A DNA stretch of 64,000 nt from Paenibacillus pedocola (GCF_031599675.1 NZ_CP134223.1:1488001-1552000); one strand, 5' to 3'. Positions 1 through 10,229 are shown, counted from the first letter of the stretch. Numbers and translations are program-made. The notes: a model not told the origin generated them from the sequence alone.

Positions 1-998
1 TGCGCGCGTCTGAGCTTTTGCGGCTGTTCGAGACTCCAGTGCAGCTGGAATCCGGTGAATATCATATCTCTCTGAGCCTTGGGATGAGTATCCACCCCGG
101 CGATGGGGATACGGCAGAACAGTTGATCCAGAATGCGGATACGGCTGTCCATAATGCCAAAGAGCAAAACGTGGAGATCCGCCGCTATATACCATCCATG
201 CAGATGAAGGCCAAAGAACGCCTCAAGCTGGAAAACGATCTGCGCCGGGCACTGGAACGTGATGAATTCTATCTTGTCTATCAGCCGCAGGTACGGCTTG
301 AGACCGAAGAAATTGTCGGGATGGAGGCACTGCTGCGCTGGAATCATCCAAAACGGGGGATTGTATCGCCTGTGGAGTTCATTCCGATTGCAGAAGAGAG
401 CGGACTCATCGTTCCCATCGGGGAATGGGTACTGAAAACAGCCTGCCGGCAAAATAAAGAGTGGCAGGCAGCGGGATACCGCCCGATCTGTGTATCCATT
501 AACCTGTCCATGCGCCAGTTTCTACAGCCTAATCTGGCCGGTAAAATTGATGCCATCCTGCAGGAGATCGGTCTGGATCCTTGTTATGTGGATTTGGAAA
601 TTACGGAAAGCATGACCTTGGACAAGGAAACCGCTTTTGACCAGCTTAACCGCTTGAAGCGGCTTGGCGTATTCATCAGTATTGATGATTTCGGCACAGG
701 CTACAGTTCCTTGCATTATTTGAAGAATATGCCGATTGACAGGCTGAAGATTGACCGTTCCTTCGTCTCTGAAGTGATGGAAGACAGCAATAATGCTGCG
801 ATTGTCTCTACGATTACATCCATGGCCCACCACTTGAAGCTGAAGGTTACCGCTGAGGGCGTGGAGAATAAAGATCAGCTGAACTTCTTGCGCCAGCAGC
901 ATTGCCATGAAGCGCAAGGTTATCTGTTCAGCAAACCGGTAATAGCCGCAGAATTTGAAACAGAATTCCTAAAGCCATTAATGGGCGTATCTTTGTAA
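1..998 (+). CDS. GGDEF-EAL cyclic-di-GMP phosphodiesterase, 5' truncated
   Basis: The reading frame is open to the left edge, so the N-terminus lies outside the window. The first ~45 visible residues look like the tail of a GGDEF domain (SLGMSIHPGDG, then NADTAVHNAKE). A complete EAL domain follows, with the metal and catalytic signatures EALLRW, DLEITES, DDFGTGYSSL, KIDRSFV and AEGVE all intact. An active c-di-GMP phosphodiesterase that hydrolyses to pGpG is therefore likely; whether the GGDEF half is active cannot be seen. It ends about 75 bp before a tRNA gene. Any sensor domain (PAS, membrane) would be upstream. Confidence 0.9.
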   Translation, partial: RASELLRLFETPVQLESGEYHISLSLGMSIHPGDGDTAEQLIQNADTAVHNAKEQNVEIRRYIPSMQMKAKERLKLENDLRRALERDEFYLVYQPQVRLETEEIVGMEALLRWNHPKRGIVSPVEFIPIAEESGLIVPIGEWVLKTACRQNKEWQAAGYRPICVSINLSMRQFLQPNLAGKIDAILQEIGLDPCYVDLEITESMTLDKETAFDQLNRLKRLGVFISIDDFGTGYSSLHYLKNMPIDRLKIDRSFVSEVMEDSNNAAIVSTITSMAHHLKLKVTAEGVENKDQLNFLRQQHCHEAQGYLFSKPVIAAEFETEFLKPLMGVSL

Positions 999-1074
999 GC
1001 GGAGCGGGTAAGTCATTAGGGTTGCATTTTATTCATCGGAATGATACAATATCTTTTGTCTTCACTTTACGCTC

Positions 1075-1148
1075 GCGGGTGTAGTTCAATGGTAGAACTT
1101 TAGCCTTCCAAGCTAATAGCGTGGGTTCGATTCCCATCACCCGCTCCA
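1075..1148 (+). tRNA. tRNA-Gly (anticodon TCC)
   Basis: A full cloverleaf can be drawn. The acceptor stem is GCGGGTG (1075-1081) with CACCCGC (1138-1144). The D arm is GTTC/GAAC. The anticodon stem is TTAGC/GCTAA, with loop CTTCCAA carrying TCC at 1107-1109. The T arm contains GGTTCGATTCC. The discriminator is T and CCA is encoded (1146-1148). TCC reads GGA and, by wobble, GGG glycine codons. Confidence 0.95.
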
Positions 1149-1162
1149 ATTATTAACTTCTG

Positions 1163-1190
1163 AAATCCTTGTTATGCAAGGGTTTTTTTT
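1163..1190 (+). terminator. Rho-independent terminator after tRNA-Gly
   Basis: A short stem (CCTTG with CAAGG, extended by AAA/TTT) is followed by an eight-T run, 15 bp after the tRNA 3' end. Confidence 0.75.
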
Positions 1191-1290
1191 ATTTGTTTAT
1201 TTGTAAGTCAATAGCTGCAATTCTGGGTTTGTTTATTTTGTTGTCATCATCTCAAAGGCTTTTTTTATTTAATCCGGTATCATGCATAAA

Positions 1291-1334
1291 TAAGCCAGGG
1301 TTTCCGCAGTATCTGCGGGACCCTGGCTTTATTG
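1291..1334 (-). terminator. Hairpin terminator of the M20 peptidase gene
   Basis: AAGCCAGGG (1292-1300) pairs perfectly with CCCTGGCTT (1321-1329), with an inner CCGCAG/CTGCGG stem. It lies 31 bp beyond the stop codon of the minus-strand peptidase. The T-tract is weak on either strand. Confidence 0.6.
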
Positions 1335-1364
1335 TTGTGTATTGCTGCAAATTGCTTGCCTGAG

Positions 1365-2720
1365 TTATACCGTCTTCAGGAACTCTACAATTGTAAGCAG
1401 GCCCTTATCAAAGTTCTCCAGGTTAAAGTGCTCATCGGGAGCGTGCAGGTTCTCGTCATCAAGACCAAAGCCCATCAGGACAACCGGTGCCTTTAGAATG
1501 CGGGAGAAGCTCTCCATAATCGGGATCGATCCCCCGTCTTTGGTGAAGAGGGCGCGGGTCCCGTATACTTTGCCAAAAGCATCTGCAGCCGTCTGCAGAA
1601 TCGGGTTCGAAGGATCAATGTTGAAGGCGCGCGCTTTTTCCATCTGCTTCACATGTACCTTTGCCCCTGCCTGGATGTTGGCATTCAGATGAGCTTCCAC
1701 AGCATCCAGAATATGCTGCGGATCCTGGTCGCCGACCAGGCGGCAGGTAATCTTGGCATGAGCTTCCTTAGGAATGACGGTTTTGCTGCCTTCCCCCTGG
1801 AAGCCGCCGTAGACACCGTTAAGCTCAAGCGTCGGACGGGCGCCGACCCGCTCAACAAAGCTGTAGCCTTCTTCACCGTACAGCTGATCGAGGCCGAGGG
1901 ATTCTCTGATCTTCTCTTCATTCACACCCTGTTTGGCGAACTCTTCACGCAGCAGCGGGGAGAGCTCAGGTACGCCCTGGTAGAAGCCTTCAACAGCTAC
2001 GCGGCCTTTGTCATCATGAAGCGAACTGAGCAATGAGACTAGCGCGTGCAGCGCATTGGGTACCCCGCCGCCGTAAGAGCCGGAGTGCAAATCGGTGGAA
2101 GCCGTATGGACGCTGACTTCAAGGGAGCAGAGGCCGCGAAGACCGGTGCAGATCGCCGGGCGTCCGCGTTCCAGGAGGGCGGTGTCGGAGACGAGTACTG
2201 CATCCGCTGCCAGCTTATCCTTGCTTGCTTCCAGGAACGGCGGCAGATTTACGCTGCCGATTTCTTCTTCGCCTTCGATGCACAGCTTGATATTGACTGG
2301 CAGTGTGCCTTCCTGCTTAAGGATAGCTTCGATGGCTTTGATGTGCATGAACACCTGGCCTTTATCGTCAGTAGCTCCGCGTGCATAGAGCTTGCCGTCG
2401 CGGATTTCCGGTTCGAACGGAGGCGTTGTCCACAAGTTCAGCGGATCTACCGGCTGCACGTCATAGTGACCGTAAACCAGAATAGTCGGCTTCCCTGGAG
2501 CATGCTGGTAATCTGCATATATCACCGGATGGCCCGCGGTAGGATGGATTTCAATATTCTCCAGTCCGGCACGTTTCAGGGTATCTGTCAGCCAATGGGC
2601 TGCCGAGTTCACGTCCTCTTTATGCACAGAAAGGGCAGAGATACTGGGAATGGCCAGCCATTCCTTCAGTTCAGAGAGCTGAGCTTCGCGCTCAGCCTGG
2701 AAATATTGTTCATAAGTCAT
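1365..2720 (-). CDS. M20-family metallodipeptidase
   Basis: This is a 451-residue zinc dipeptidase/carboxypeptidase of the CNDP/PepV-like M20 group, expected in the cytoplasm and cleaving short peptides. Zinc-site motifs are in order: GHYDVQP near residue 84, ARGATDDKG near 113 and EGEEEIGS near 149. The dimerisation domain and a C-terminal His-containing segment (DDENLHAPDE) follow. The ATG at 2720 is chosen because AAGGAGG precedes it; an upstream in-frame start at 2756 has no such site. It is a single gene with its own terminator. The substrate cannot be told from sequence. Confidence 0.88.
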   Translation of the reverse strand: MTYEQYFQAEREAQLSELKEWLAIPSISALSVHKEDVNSAAHWLTDTLKRAGLENIEIHPTAGHPVIYADYQHAPGKPTILVYGHYDVQPVDPLNLWTTPPFEPEIRDGKLYARGATDDKGQVFMHIKAIEAILKQEGTLPVNIKLCIEGEEEIGSVNLPPFLEASKDKLAADAVLVSDTALLERGRPAICTGLRGLCSLEVSVHTASTDLHSGSYGGGVPNALHALVSLLSSLHDDKGRVAVEGFYQGVPELSPLLREEFAKQGVNEEKIRESLGLDQLYGEEGYSFVERVGARPTLELNGVYGGFQGEGSKTVIPKEAHAKITCRLVGDQDPQHILDAVEAHLNANIQAGAKVHVKQMEKARAFNIDPSNPILQTAADAFGKVYGTRALFTKDGGSIPIMESFSRILKAPVVLMGFGLDDENLHAPDEHFNLENFDKGLLTIVEFLKTV

Positions 2721-2949
2721 AGTGAATATGTACCTCCTTGGAGTTTCGCTGCGCAAAACCGTCCAGATAAGCTAAAATCCTGAACCGGGCCGTTAATTGA
2801 CCACCGGCTAGTTTGGCAGTGTAATGCATCCATTATACTGGAGAACTCACTATGGATCAAAACAGATTACAAATCGGCTTACCAGCCGATCCCGGGCCGG
2901 TGTTTATAATAGCGATTGTTTTCATATTAGATCAGTTCCCTTCCGGTTG

Positions 2950-2978
2950 TTGATTACGTTCAGTAACCATGCTAGACT
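2950..2978 (+). promoter_or_regulatory. Probable sigma-A promoter for the HxlR gene
   Basis: TTGATT (2950-2955), a 17-bp spacer and TAGACT (2973-2978) lie about 60 bp before the HxlR start codon. A GTAACC hexamer at 2963 lies in the spacer and matches half of the inverted repeat further down. Confidence 0.45.
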
Positions 2979-3018
2979 TAACTGACCTATGGCGCAAGAA
3001 GGCACTATTAAATGCTTA

Positions 3019-3036
3019 GGTTACATGGAGGTAACC
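3019..3036 (+). promoter_or_regulatory. Inverted repeat over the HxlR ribosome binding site
   Basis: GGTTAC-atggag-GTAACC is a perfect 6-6-6 inverted repeat. Its loop and right arm contain the GGAGGT Shine-Dalgarno sequence of the next gene. It could be an autoregulatory operator for the HxlR protein or an RNA hairpin limiting ribosome access. Which of these, if either, is inference. Confidence 0.4.
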
Positions 3037-3039
3037 ATT

Positions 3040-3495
3040 ATGGACCGATCATTCACTGAGCAAGAGCGGCTGCAGCCGCTGCTGGAGGATTGCACCATTG
3101 CCCGGCAGATTTTAGACCGGGTCGGCGACAAATGGAGTGTGCTGATAATCGTCAATCTCGGTTCCGGGCCCTTGCGGTTCAAGGAGCTGCAGCGGCGCTC
3201 CGGCGGAATCTCACAGCGGATGCTGACCCAGACCCTCCGCTATCTGGAGCGCGATGGAATCGTCTGGCGGAAAGCAACACCCACGGTCCCCTTAACCGTT
3301 GAATACGGTTTAACCGCGCTGGGAGAGTCCCTGCTGCAGCCGCTGACTACTCTGGTCGGATGGGTAAACGGGAATCGTGAAGAAATTACCAGTGCGCGTA
3401 TAAGCTATGACAGCAGGCAAGAGGATGCCTTAACGGTAGATGGCCTGGAAGAAACAACAGCGCCGCCAGCGGCGGAAGCGATAGGAGCGGAATAA
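3040..3495 (+). CDS. HxlR-family winged-helix transcriptional regulator
   Basis: This 151-residue protein has the HxlR signature: CTIARQILDRVGDKWS (the family Cys is present), then GPLRFKELQRR, ISQRMLTQTLRYLERDGIV and the winged segment VEYGLTALG. HxlR proteins bind DNA as dimers and often sense reactive electrophiles or redox change through that N-terminal Cys. The start at 3040 has GGAGGT seven bases upstream. The C-terminal ~35 residues are Ala/Glu-rich and not part of the fold. The methyltransferase gene follows after 2 bp, so the two are probably cotranscribed. Confidence 0.88.
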   Translation: MDRSFTEQERLQPLLEDCTIARQILDRVGDKWSVLIIVNLGSGPLRFKELQRRSGGISQRMLTQTLRYLERDGIVWRKATPTVPLTVEYGLTALGESLLQPLTTLVGWVNGNREEITSARISYDSRQEDALTVDGLEETTAPPAAEAIGAE

Positions 3496-3497
3496 TA

Positions 3498-4493
3498 GTG
3501 TCAGCGAATTCACAATCAGGTTTGGAGCATGAAATGAAGCAAGTTCAGACGGGAGAGATTCCCGCTTATATTTATACATATGCCTGTTCCGGGGACGAGC
3601 TGGATTTATGCGGTATGGAGCTGCGCTGTTTGTTTGGCCAGGCAATTCCTCCGGGGATCTTCGCCAGCAGTATCAATGTAGAAGTCAGCCGCAGTCCGTT
3701 TATCAAGGAACGGATAGATGTAATGTACGCCGGAGACAGCCTGCCGGAAATTTATAAGCAGACAGAGCAGGTAGAGGTGGACGGAAAGACCTTTAAGGTG
3801 ATCTTCGTGAAGACCAATGATTTGTCCCCGGAGGACAAAATAGCGTACGATGAACGCAGAGTGATTGAGCGGGAAATCGGCCTGCGCATCGAGGGAGAGG
3901 CGGATGTAAACCGTCCGGAGCTAGTCTACGGGATTGTAACGCTGGGCGGCCGCTGGTACTTTGGGACCTATCATAAGAACCAAGCGACCTGGTTCCGCCA
4001 GATGAAGAAACCGCGCAGTTACTCCATTGCGCTCAGTACGCGCGTGGCCCGGGCAGCAGTCAACATGGCTGTGCCGCAGCCGGCCGGTATCAGAGCTATC
4101 GATCCTTGCTGCGGCATCGGAACGGTAATGGTCGAAGCGCTGTCTATGGGGATAGATATTGTCGGGCGTGACATTAATCCCTTCATTGCGGCGGGAGCAC
4201 GGACGAATATTGCCCATTTCGGCTTTGAAAGTGAGGTTACCCTGGGTGATATCGCTGACATAACGGAGCATTACGATGCAGCGGTTGTGGACATGCCTTA
4301 TAATTTGTACTCCAGCATCACGCCGGAAGAGCAGTTTGATATTCTGGTCAATGCCCGCAGAATTGCTGACCGGGTTGTCATTGTAGCCATTGAAGCGATG
4401 GACGAAATGATCGGGGCTGCCGGGTTTGAAATTATAGACCGCTGTGTGGCCAAAAAAGGCCTGTTCTCCCGTCATTTGATGCTGTGCAGATAA
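3498..4493 (+). CDS. Trm11/RlmL-like SAM-dependent nucleic-acid methyltransferase
   Basis: This 331-residue protein has a THUMP-like N-terminal half and a Rossmann methyltransferase domain. SAM motif I is DPCCGIGTVMVEAL near residue 200. The acidic ribose-binding position is in GRDINP, and the N-methylation motif reads DMPYN (family DPPY). By family it should modify guanine N2 in tRNA or rRNA. The GTG at 3498 is taken as the start; an ATG at 3534 preceded by TGGAG is an alternative. It sits directly behind the HxlR gene. Confidence 0.75.
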   Translation: MSANSQSGLEHEMKQVQTGEIPAYIYTYACSGDELDLCGMELRCLFGQAIPPGIFASSINVEVSRSPFIKERIDVMYAGDSLPEIYKQTEQVEVDGKTFKVIFVKTNDLSPEDKIAYDERRVIEREIGLRIEGEADVNRPELVYGIVTLGGRWYFGTYHKNQATWFRQMKKPRSYSIALSTRVARAAVNMAVPQPAGIRAIDPCCGIGTVMVEALSMGIDIVGRDINPFIAAGARTNIAHFGFESEVTLGDIADITEHYDAAVVDMPYNLYSSITPEEQFDILVNARRIADRVVIVAIEAMDEMIGAAGFEIIDRCVAKKGLFSRHLMLCR

Positions 4494-4538
4494 CTTAATC
4501 CGCAGAAACATAAAAACTTGAGTGGAGGCGCTGCTGTG

Positions 4539-5156
4539 ATGGAAGCGAAATGGTTAACCTGGGCCAAGGAAATTCAGGGCATTGCCCAGACGGGTCTTAC
4601 ATACGCTAAGGATGTTTACGATATTGAGCGGTATCAGGCGCTGCGTGAGCTTAGCGTAGATATTCTGGCGAATTATACGTTTGAGAGCAAGGAGAAGATC
4701 CGGCTCGCTTTTGCAGAGGATGAGGGATACTGTACACCAAAGGTGGATATCCGCGGCGTTATTTTTCAGGACGGGAAAATATTGCTGGTCCGCGAGAAGC
4801 TCGACGGCAACTGGGCGCTTCCCGGGGGCTGGGGGGATATCGGGCTGTCACCGAGTGAGGTGGCTGTCAAGGAGATCGCCGAAGAGTCGGGTTATCAGGC
4901 TGAAGCGGTTCGGCTGCTCGCTGTGCTGGACAAAAAGTTCCATAATCACCCGCCGGAGCCGTATCATGTATACAAATTTTTCATTCTGTGCCGGATTACA
5001 GGAGGAGAAGCAGCGGAAGGTGTAGAAACTAACGGAGTCGGCTTTTTTGGTGAAGATGAACTGCCTGAGCTGTCCCAGGAACGGAATACGGAAAAGCAGA
5101 TCAAGATGCTTTTCGAATTCTTAAAAAATCCTCAAAAGCCAGTCATATTGGACTAG
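4539..5156 (+). CDS. NUDIX hydrolase with Nudix_N domain
   Basis: This 205-residue protein begins with the helical Nudix_N extension (WAKEIQGIAQTGLTYAKD) that precedes NUDIX domains in many Bacilli. A NUDIX box follows around residues 100-122: GGWGDIGLSPSE, then KEIAEESG, with the catalytic REXXEE-type glutamates present. It should hydrolyse a nucleoside diphosphate linked to another moiety; the substrate is unknown. The ATG at 4539 is preferred because GGAGG lies ten bases upstream. It is 45 bp behind the methyltransferase and probably in the same transcription unit. Confidence 0.87.
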   Translation: MEAKWLTWAKEIQGIAQTGLTYAKDVYDIERYQALRELSVDILANYTFESKEKIRLAFAEDEGYCTPKVDIRGVIFQDGKILLVREKLDGNWALPGGWGDIGLSPSEVAVKEIAEESGYQAEAVRLLAVLDKKFHNHPPEPYHVYKFFILCRITGGEAAEGVETNGVGFFGEDELPELSQERNTEKQIKMLFEFLKNPQKPVILD

Positions 5157-5358
5157 GGAAGTGCATATAATGTATGACAAAGTGAAATATAAGTTTTAAT
5201 TAGGCAAAAACTGGTTAATAATAATTATGAAAGCCTTTACAAAAAACATCCGCTGAGCCTTTATATCTAAAAAATTATCCGGAAACATAACTTTTTGGGC
5301 CGGGCGGTCTACATTTTTTCCTCTACTGTGACGATAAGATATTTTAGGAGGGGATCGC

Positions 5359-5511
5359 ATGGAACAAGAAGAGTTGAGACTTCCGCTTACACAGGAGAGT
5401 GTAACACGTCCTGCCGAAGGCAATATTGCTACCGGACTGGTATGGGGTATTCTGATCAGCATTCCCTTATGGATCTCAGTATTCGGCTGGATCACAGGAA
5501 TCTGGCGGTAA
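5359..5511 (+). CDS. Small single-span membrane protein (50 aa)
   Basis: The start ATG follows AGGAGGGGATCGC. The polar N-terminus begins MEQEELRLPL. A single hydrophobic helix runs from about residue 25 to 47 (TGLVWGILISIPLWISVFGW) and the protein ends in IWR. I do not recognise a family. A hairpin terminator follows within 50 bp, which supports a real short transcription unit. A membrane-anchored accessory peptide is plausible but not demonstrated. Confidence 0.6.
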   Translation: MEQEELRLPLTQESVTRPAEGNIATGLVWGILISIPLWISVFGWITGIWR

Positions 5512-5558
5512 ACAGCGTCCGCAGAATTATATCCTACATGAATTGCAACTATACATTG

Positions 5559-5595
5559 AAGGCTGCCTCTCCGCCACGGAAGAAGCGGCCTTTTT
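5559..5595 (+). terminator. Rho-independent terminator of the small membrane protein gene
   Basis: AAGGC (5559-5563) pairs with GCCTT (5588-5592), with further pairing inside, followed by a T run. Confidence 0.6.
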
Positions 5596-5621
5596 AATTC
5601 ACTGCACATATTGCTTCCACC

Positions 5622-5663
5622 AAAAAAAAGCTGTGCCCCTGTTTAAGGAGGGCACAGCTTTTT
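5622..5663 (-). terminator. Bidirectional terminator, ASCH gene
   Basis: AAGCTGTGCCC pairs with GGGCACAGCTT, flanked by A8 on one side and T5 on the other. It lies directly beyond the stop of the minus-strand ASCH gene and can also stop plus-strand transcription. Confidence 0.85.
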
Positions 5664-5671
5664 GCTTCTGG

Positions 5672-6145
5672 TTACGGCATTTGCTTCACATGCACCACAC
5701 GGAAGTTCTCACACACTACTTTCATTGTGGGGTCGAAGGACATGCCGTAGCGATTAAATTCTCTTGTGAAATACACTTCGTGCTCATGCCGCCACGATTT
5801 CAGCGAACGGTCATCTTCGCCCTCGGAATAAGCGAATTCCGCAGTCACTTCATTAAAGGGGACGGTCTCGATATGCGTTGTCTCGATGATTACCCTCGGC
5901 GTACCGTCTCCATCCAGCAGGATGGAGTGGCCGCCGATAAAAGGCAGACTCAATCCCTGCTGTTCGAACAGTACCTTATTGGAGGCAGTCCCCGTCTTAA
6001 TTCCTTGCAGTACCAGTTCCAGGAGCTCATTTGCCAGCCGGGGGCTGTCACCGAAGGCCCATGCACTGTCGTATTTATCCGCTGCCTCCGGGTGCTCCTC
6101 TACATATGCGTTCCAATAGTCTGCTATAGCTGTGTTTTCAGTCAT
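5672..6145 (-). CDS. ASCH-domain protein
   Basis: This 157-residue protein resembles YhfF-type ASCH proteins: an N-terminal WNAYVEEHPEA segment, GDSPRLANELLELV, then the ASCH core GIKTGTAS and later LSLPFIGGHSILLDGDG. ASCH folds are PUA-like and usually bind RNA or modified nucleotides. The ATG at 6145 has AGAAGG eight bases upstream; a GTG at 6154 is less good. It lies 18 bp behind the ABC-F gene on the same strand, so they may share a transcript. Confidence 0.8.
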   Translation of the reverse strand: MTENTAIADYWNAYVEEHPEAADKYDSAWAFGDSPRLANELLELVLQGIKTGTASNKVLFEQQGLSLPFIGGHSILLDGDGTPRVIIETTHIETVPFNEVTAEFAYSEGEDDRSLKSWRHEHEVYFTREFNRYGMSFDPTMKVVCENFRVVHVKQMP

Positions 6146-6163
6146 TCTATTCACCTTCTCCCC

Positions 6164-8107
<1,944 letters not shown>

Positions 8108-8166
8108 GTGTATTCTCCTTTTTAGAATGCCCTGAGCCGCTTGATCAGGATGGGGGCCGGAAAAGA

Positions 8167-8203
8167 ACATAAAAAGGCCGCGAGGAAATTTCCCCGCGGC
8201 CTT
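8167..8203 (-). terminator. Intrinsic terminator inside the ABC-F leader (candidate attenuator)
   Basis: On the minus strand a nine-base stem AAGGCCGCG / CGCGGCCTT is followed directly by TTT. It sits about 65 nt before the ABC-F start codon and just after the stop of a short leader ORF. No other minus-strand gene ends here that would need a terminator. Confidence 0.7.
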
Positions 8204-8223
8204 GAACAGTTCTCCGGTCTGGT

Positions 8224-8385
8224 TTATCCGTTGAAGTGTGGCTGGAAAGGCATTTCACAATGGTTTAGTGTTATTAAATTCTTGTAAATGGACAGACTTC
8301 TCCCGTTGTCGGCATTTACATGAACGATGCCAGCCATAGCGATAGGCAGCCGGCTAATAACACTGTTGGTCCAATTGCGATCCAT
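8224..8385 (-). CDS. Possible leader peptide of the ABC-F gene (53 aa)
   Basis: The ORF starts at ATG 8385 after a strong AGGAGG nine bases upstream and encodes a 53-residue peptide beginning MDRNWTNSVISR. It ends about 20 nt before the terminator stem in the ABC-F leader. I recognise no protein family. The combination of promoter, ribosome binding site, short ORF, terminator and ABC-F gene matches the layout of attenuation-controlled ribosome-protection genes, where a stalled ribosome on the leader prevents termination. Confidence 0.5.
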   Translation of the reverse strand: MDRNWTNSVISRLPIAMAGIVHVNADNGRSLSIYKNLITLNHCEMPFQPHFNG

Positions 8386-8419
8386 TCCTCCACACCTCCT
8401 TCGTAACAAATTTAAAGTT

Positions 8420-8448
8420 AGTTTAACCAATATCGGCAGAATAAGCAA
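8420..8448 (-). promoter_or_regulatory. Probable promoter of the ABC-F leader transcript
   Basis: Read on the minus strand: TTGCTT (8448-8443), a 17-bp spacer and TAAACT (8425-8420). It is placed about 35 bp upstream of the leader ORF start. Confidence 0.45.
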
Positions 8449-8552
8449 GGGCAAAAGGGATTTTTTACCGCATATAACTCCGGCGGCACAAGTAGGATGT
8501 TAGGGAGCGGTGCTGGCCGCCCAAATTTCTTTTACGGGAAAGAGGAGAGACT

Positions 8553-8930
8553 ATGGCGATTTTTAACGGGCTCCTGGGCAATGCAACCCAGGTTGAGCTA
8601 GCCGATGTACAGCGGGAATATGCGCGGATTCTGGCCCCTCAGGAGAAGATTGAACGGGCATATAAGCTAATCAGGGATATGTTTATTTTTACGGATAAAC
8701 GGCTGATTCTCGTTGATAAACAGGGCGTAACCGGCAAGAAGACACAGTACCATTCTATACCCTATAAGAGTATTTCCCATTATTCCGTGGAGACGGCGGG
8801 CCACTTTGATCTGGATGCGGAGCTGTGCCTGTATGTATCCGGCAGTGCCCTGCCGCTGAAGAAGACGTTCAATAAATCGGTCAATATTTACGAGGTGCAG
8901 GCGGTGCTGTCGCAGTATATTTTGAAATGA
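8553..8930 (+). CDS. Bacterial PH-domain protein (bPH_1)
   Basis: This 125-residue protein is a single bacterial pleckstrin-homology domain. Recognisable elements are IRDMFIFTDKRLILVDKQGVTGKK, the SIPYKSISHYSVET strand pair, and the C-terminal helix VNIYEVQAVLSQYIL. Members of this group (YvbH-like) are small cytoplasmic or membrane-peripheral proteins of unresolved role. The ribosome binding site is AAGAGGAGAG. It is a single gene between divergently organised neighbours. Confidence 0.85.
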   Translation: MAIFNGLLGNATQVELADVQREYARILAPQEKIERAYKLIRDMFIFTDKRLILVDKQGVTGKKTQYHSIPYKSISHYSVETAGHFDLDAELCLYVSGSALPLKKTFNKSVNIYEVQAVLSQYILK

Positions 8931-8953
8931 AGGCCTGATTGTTCCGGCAGCGG

Positions 8954-9493
8954 CTAGACCGTATAAGGAAGCAGAAACGCTCCATAGGCAAAAGCGGCAA
9001 CAATCACAAGTGCGGGATGCAGCTTCAGCCACTTCATGGCGGCAAAAGCTATTACGGCAATGATGAGTGTCTGCCAGATCCCGATGCCTTCTGCCGGACT
9101 TTTAGCCATTTGAATCGTAAGCACAGTCATCATAATAGCGATTACCGGTTGTACGAGCAGAGTCATCCCTTTTACGACAGGAGACTGTTTATATTTCTGC
9201 ATGACTTGAAGCAGGATGATCAGGGCAGCGGCAGAAGGGAGGACTGTAGCAAGCAGCGCTACAATGACTCCAATCCAGCCAAAGACATCATAGCCGACGT
9301 AAGCGGCGATTTTGGTGGCAATCGGACCAGGCAAGGCATTGCCAAGCGCCAGCATATTGGAAAATTGTTCATCCGTGAGCCATCCGTAATGCGGGACTAT
9401 TTCCTCATACATCAACGGAATGGAGGAGGGGCCGCCGCCATAACCGAGCAGATTAGCCATGAAAAATCCGAAGATCAGTTCTAGCCATTCCAT
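8954..9493 (-). CDS. CHR-family (chromate-type) transporter subunit, second gene
   Basis: This 179-residue membrane protein has the half-size CHR domain. The motif GYGGGPSSIPLMYEE lies near the N-terminus, ALGNALPGPIATKIAAYVGY follows, and then several hydrophobic helices. Short-chain CHR proteins work as pairs of opposite topology to export chromate or move related anions. Its start overlaps the stop of the upstream partner by one base (TAATG), so the two are translationally coupled. The substrate in this organism is not shown by sequence. Confidence 0.85.
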   Translation of the reverse strand: MEWLELIFGFFMANLLGYGGGPSSIPLMYEEIVPHYGWLTDEQFSNMLALGNALPGPIATKIAAYVGYDVFGWIGVIVALLATVLPSAAALIILLQVMQKYKQSPVVKGMTLLVQPVIAIMMTVLTIQMAKSPAEGIGIWQTLIIAVIAFAAMKWLKLHPALVIVAAFAYGAFLLPYTV

Positions 9494-10074
9494 TAGGCGG
9501 TCCCCCCCTTCTTATTCTTCCCCGCAAGTATCCGGTAATGAACCGTTCCGTAACCGAGATAGAGCACAATGACGATGGCCGGGTGCAGATGCAGTACTTC
9601 CAGCAGCACCAGCGCCAGTACGAGAAAAGCTGTTCCAATCCATTTTCCAAGCCCTTTGAAGGCTTTTTGTGCGAATTCGTACGCCATCATTCCGAGCATC
9701 ACCGCTATGACGGGCGAAACGGCGGCGATCATTCCCGCCACGGTTTTGGAGCCGCTTAAATAATTGACGGCAGAGAGCAGGGCGATCATAGCGATACAAC
9801 TGGGCAGGATATGCGCCAGCACGGAGAGTATGGCCCCGCGGACTCCTTTTAGCTTATAGCCGAGATAGGCGGCCATTTTGGTGGCGATCGGTCCCGGCAA
9901 GGCGTTTGCGATAGCCAGCGTCTCACCGAACTCGTCATCTGTCAGCCAGCCGTACCGGGTTACGGCATCATGCCGGATCAGCGGGATGACAGACGGGCCT
10001 CCGCCGTAGCCGAGAATTCCCGTTCTGCACATCGCCACCGCAAGCTGCACATATTCATTATTGGTCGATTTCAC
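9493..10074 (-). CDS. CHR-family (chromate-type) transporter subunit, first gene
   Basis: This 193-residue paralogue of the following gene has GYGGGPSVIPLIRHD and LAIANALPGPIATKMAAYLG plus about five to six hydrophobic segments. It is the promoter-proximal gene of the coupled pair. Paired short CHR subunits are thought to form a heterodimer equivalent to full-length ChrA. It is divergent from the purine island that begins at 10.3 kb and probably unrelated to it. Confidence 0.85.
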   Translation of the reverse strand: MKSTNNEYVQLAVAMCRTGILGYGGGPSVIPLIRHDAVTRYGWLTDDEFGETLAIANALPGPIATKMAAYLGYKLKGVRGAILSVLAHILPSCIAMIALLSAVNYLSGSKTVAGMIAAVSPVIAVMLGMMAYEFAQKAFKGLGKWIGTAFLVLALVLLEVLHLHPAIVIVLYLGYGTVHYRILAGKNKKGGTA

Positions 10075-10229
10075 GGGACTCCCCCTAAAAGTTTAGAAGC
10101 TTAGTCTGAGTTTGACTCATTCTATAACAACTGGTATTAGGGCAACTACTGCACATGCCGTATTTGCGTAAATCTTTGTGCATGGCTCACAAAAACAGAC
10201 CGGCTGAATTTGAGTTTGCCCTTAACACA

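Noticed and set aside
2757..2949. Additional gene in the gap before the HxlR regulator
   Set aside because: No frame with a start and ribosome site; the gap holds only promoter-like sequence.
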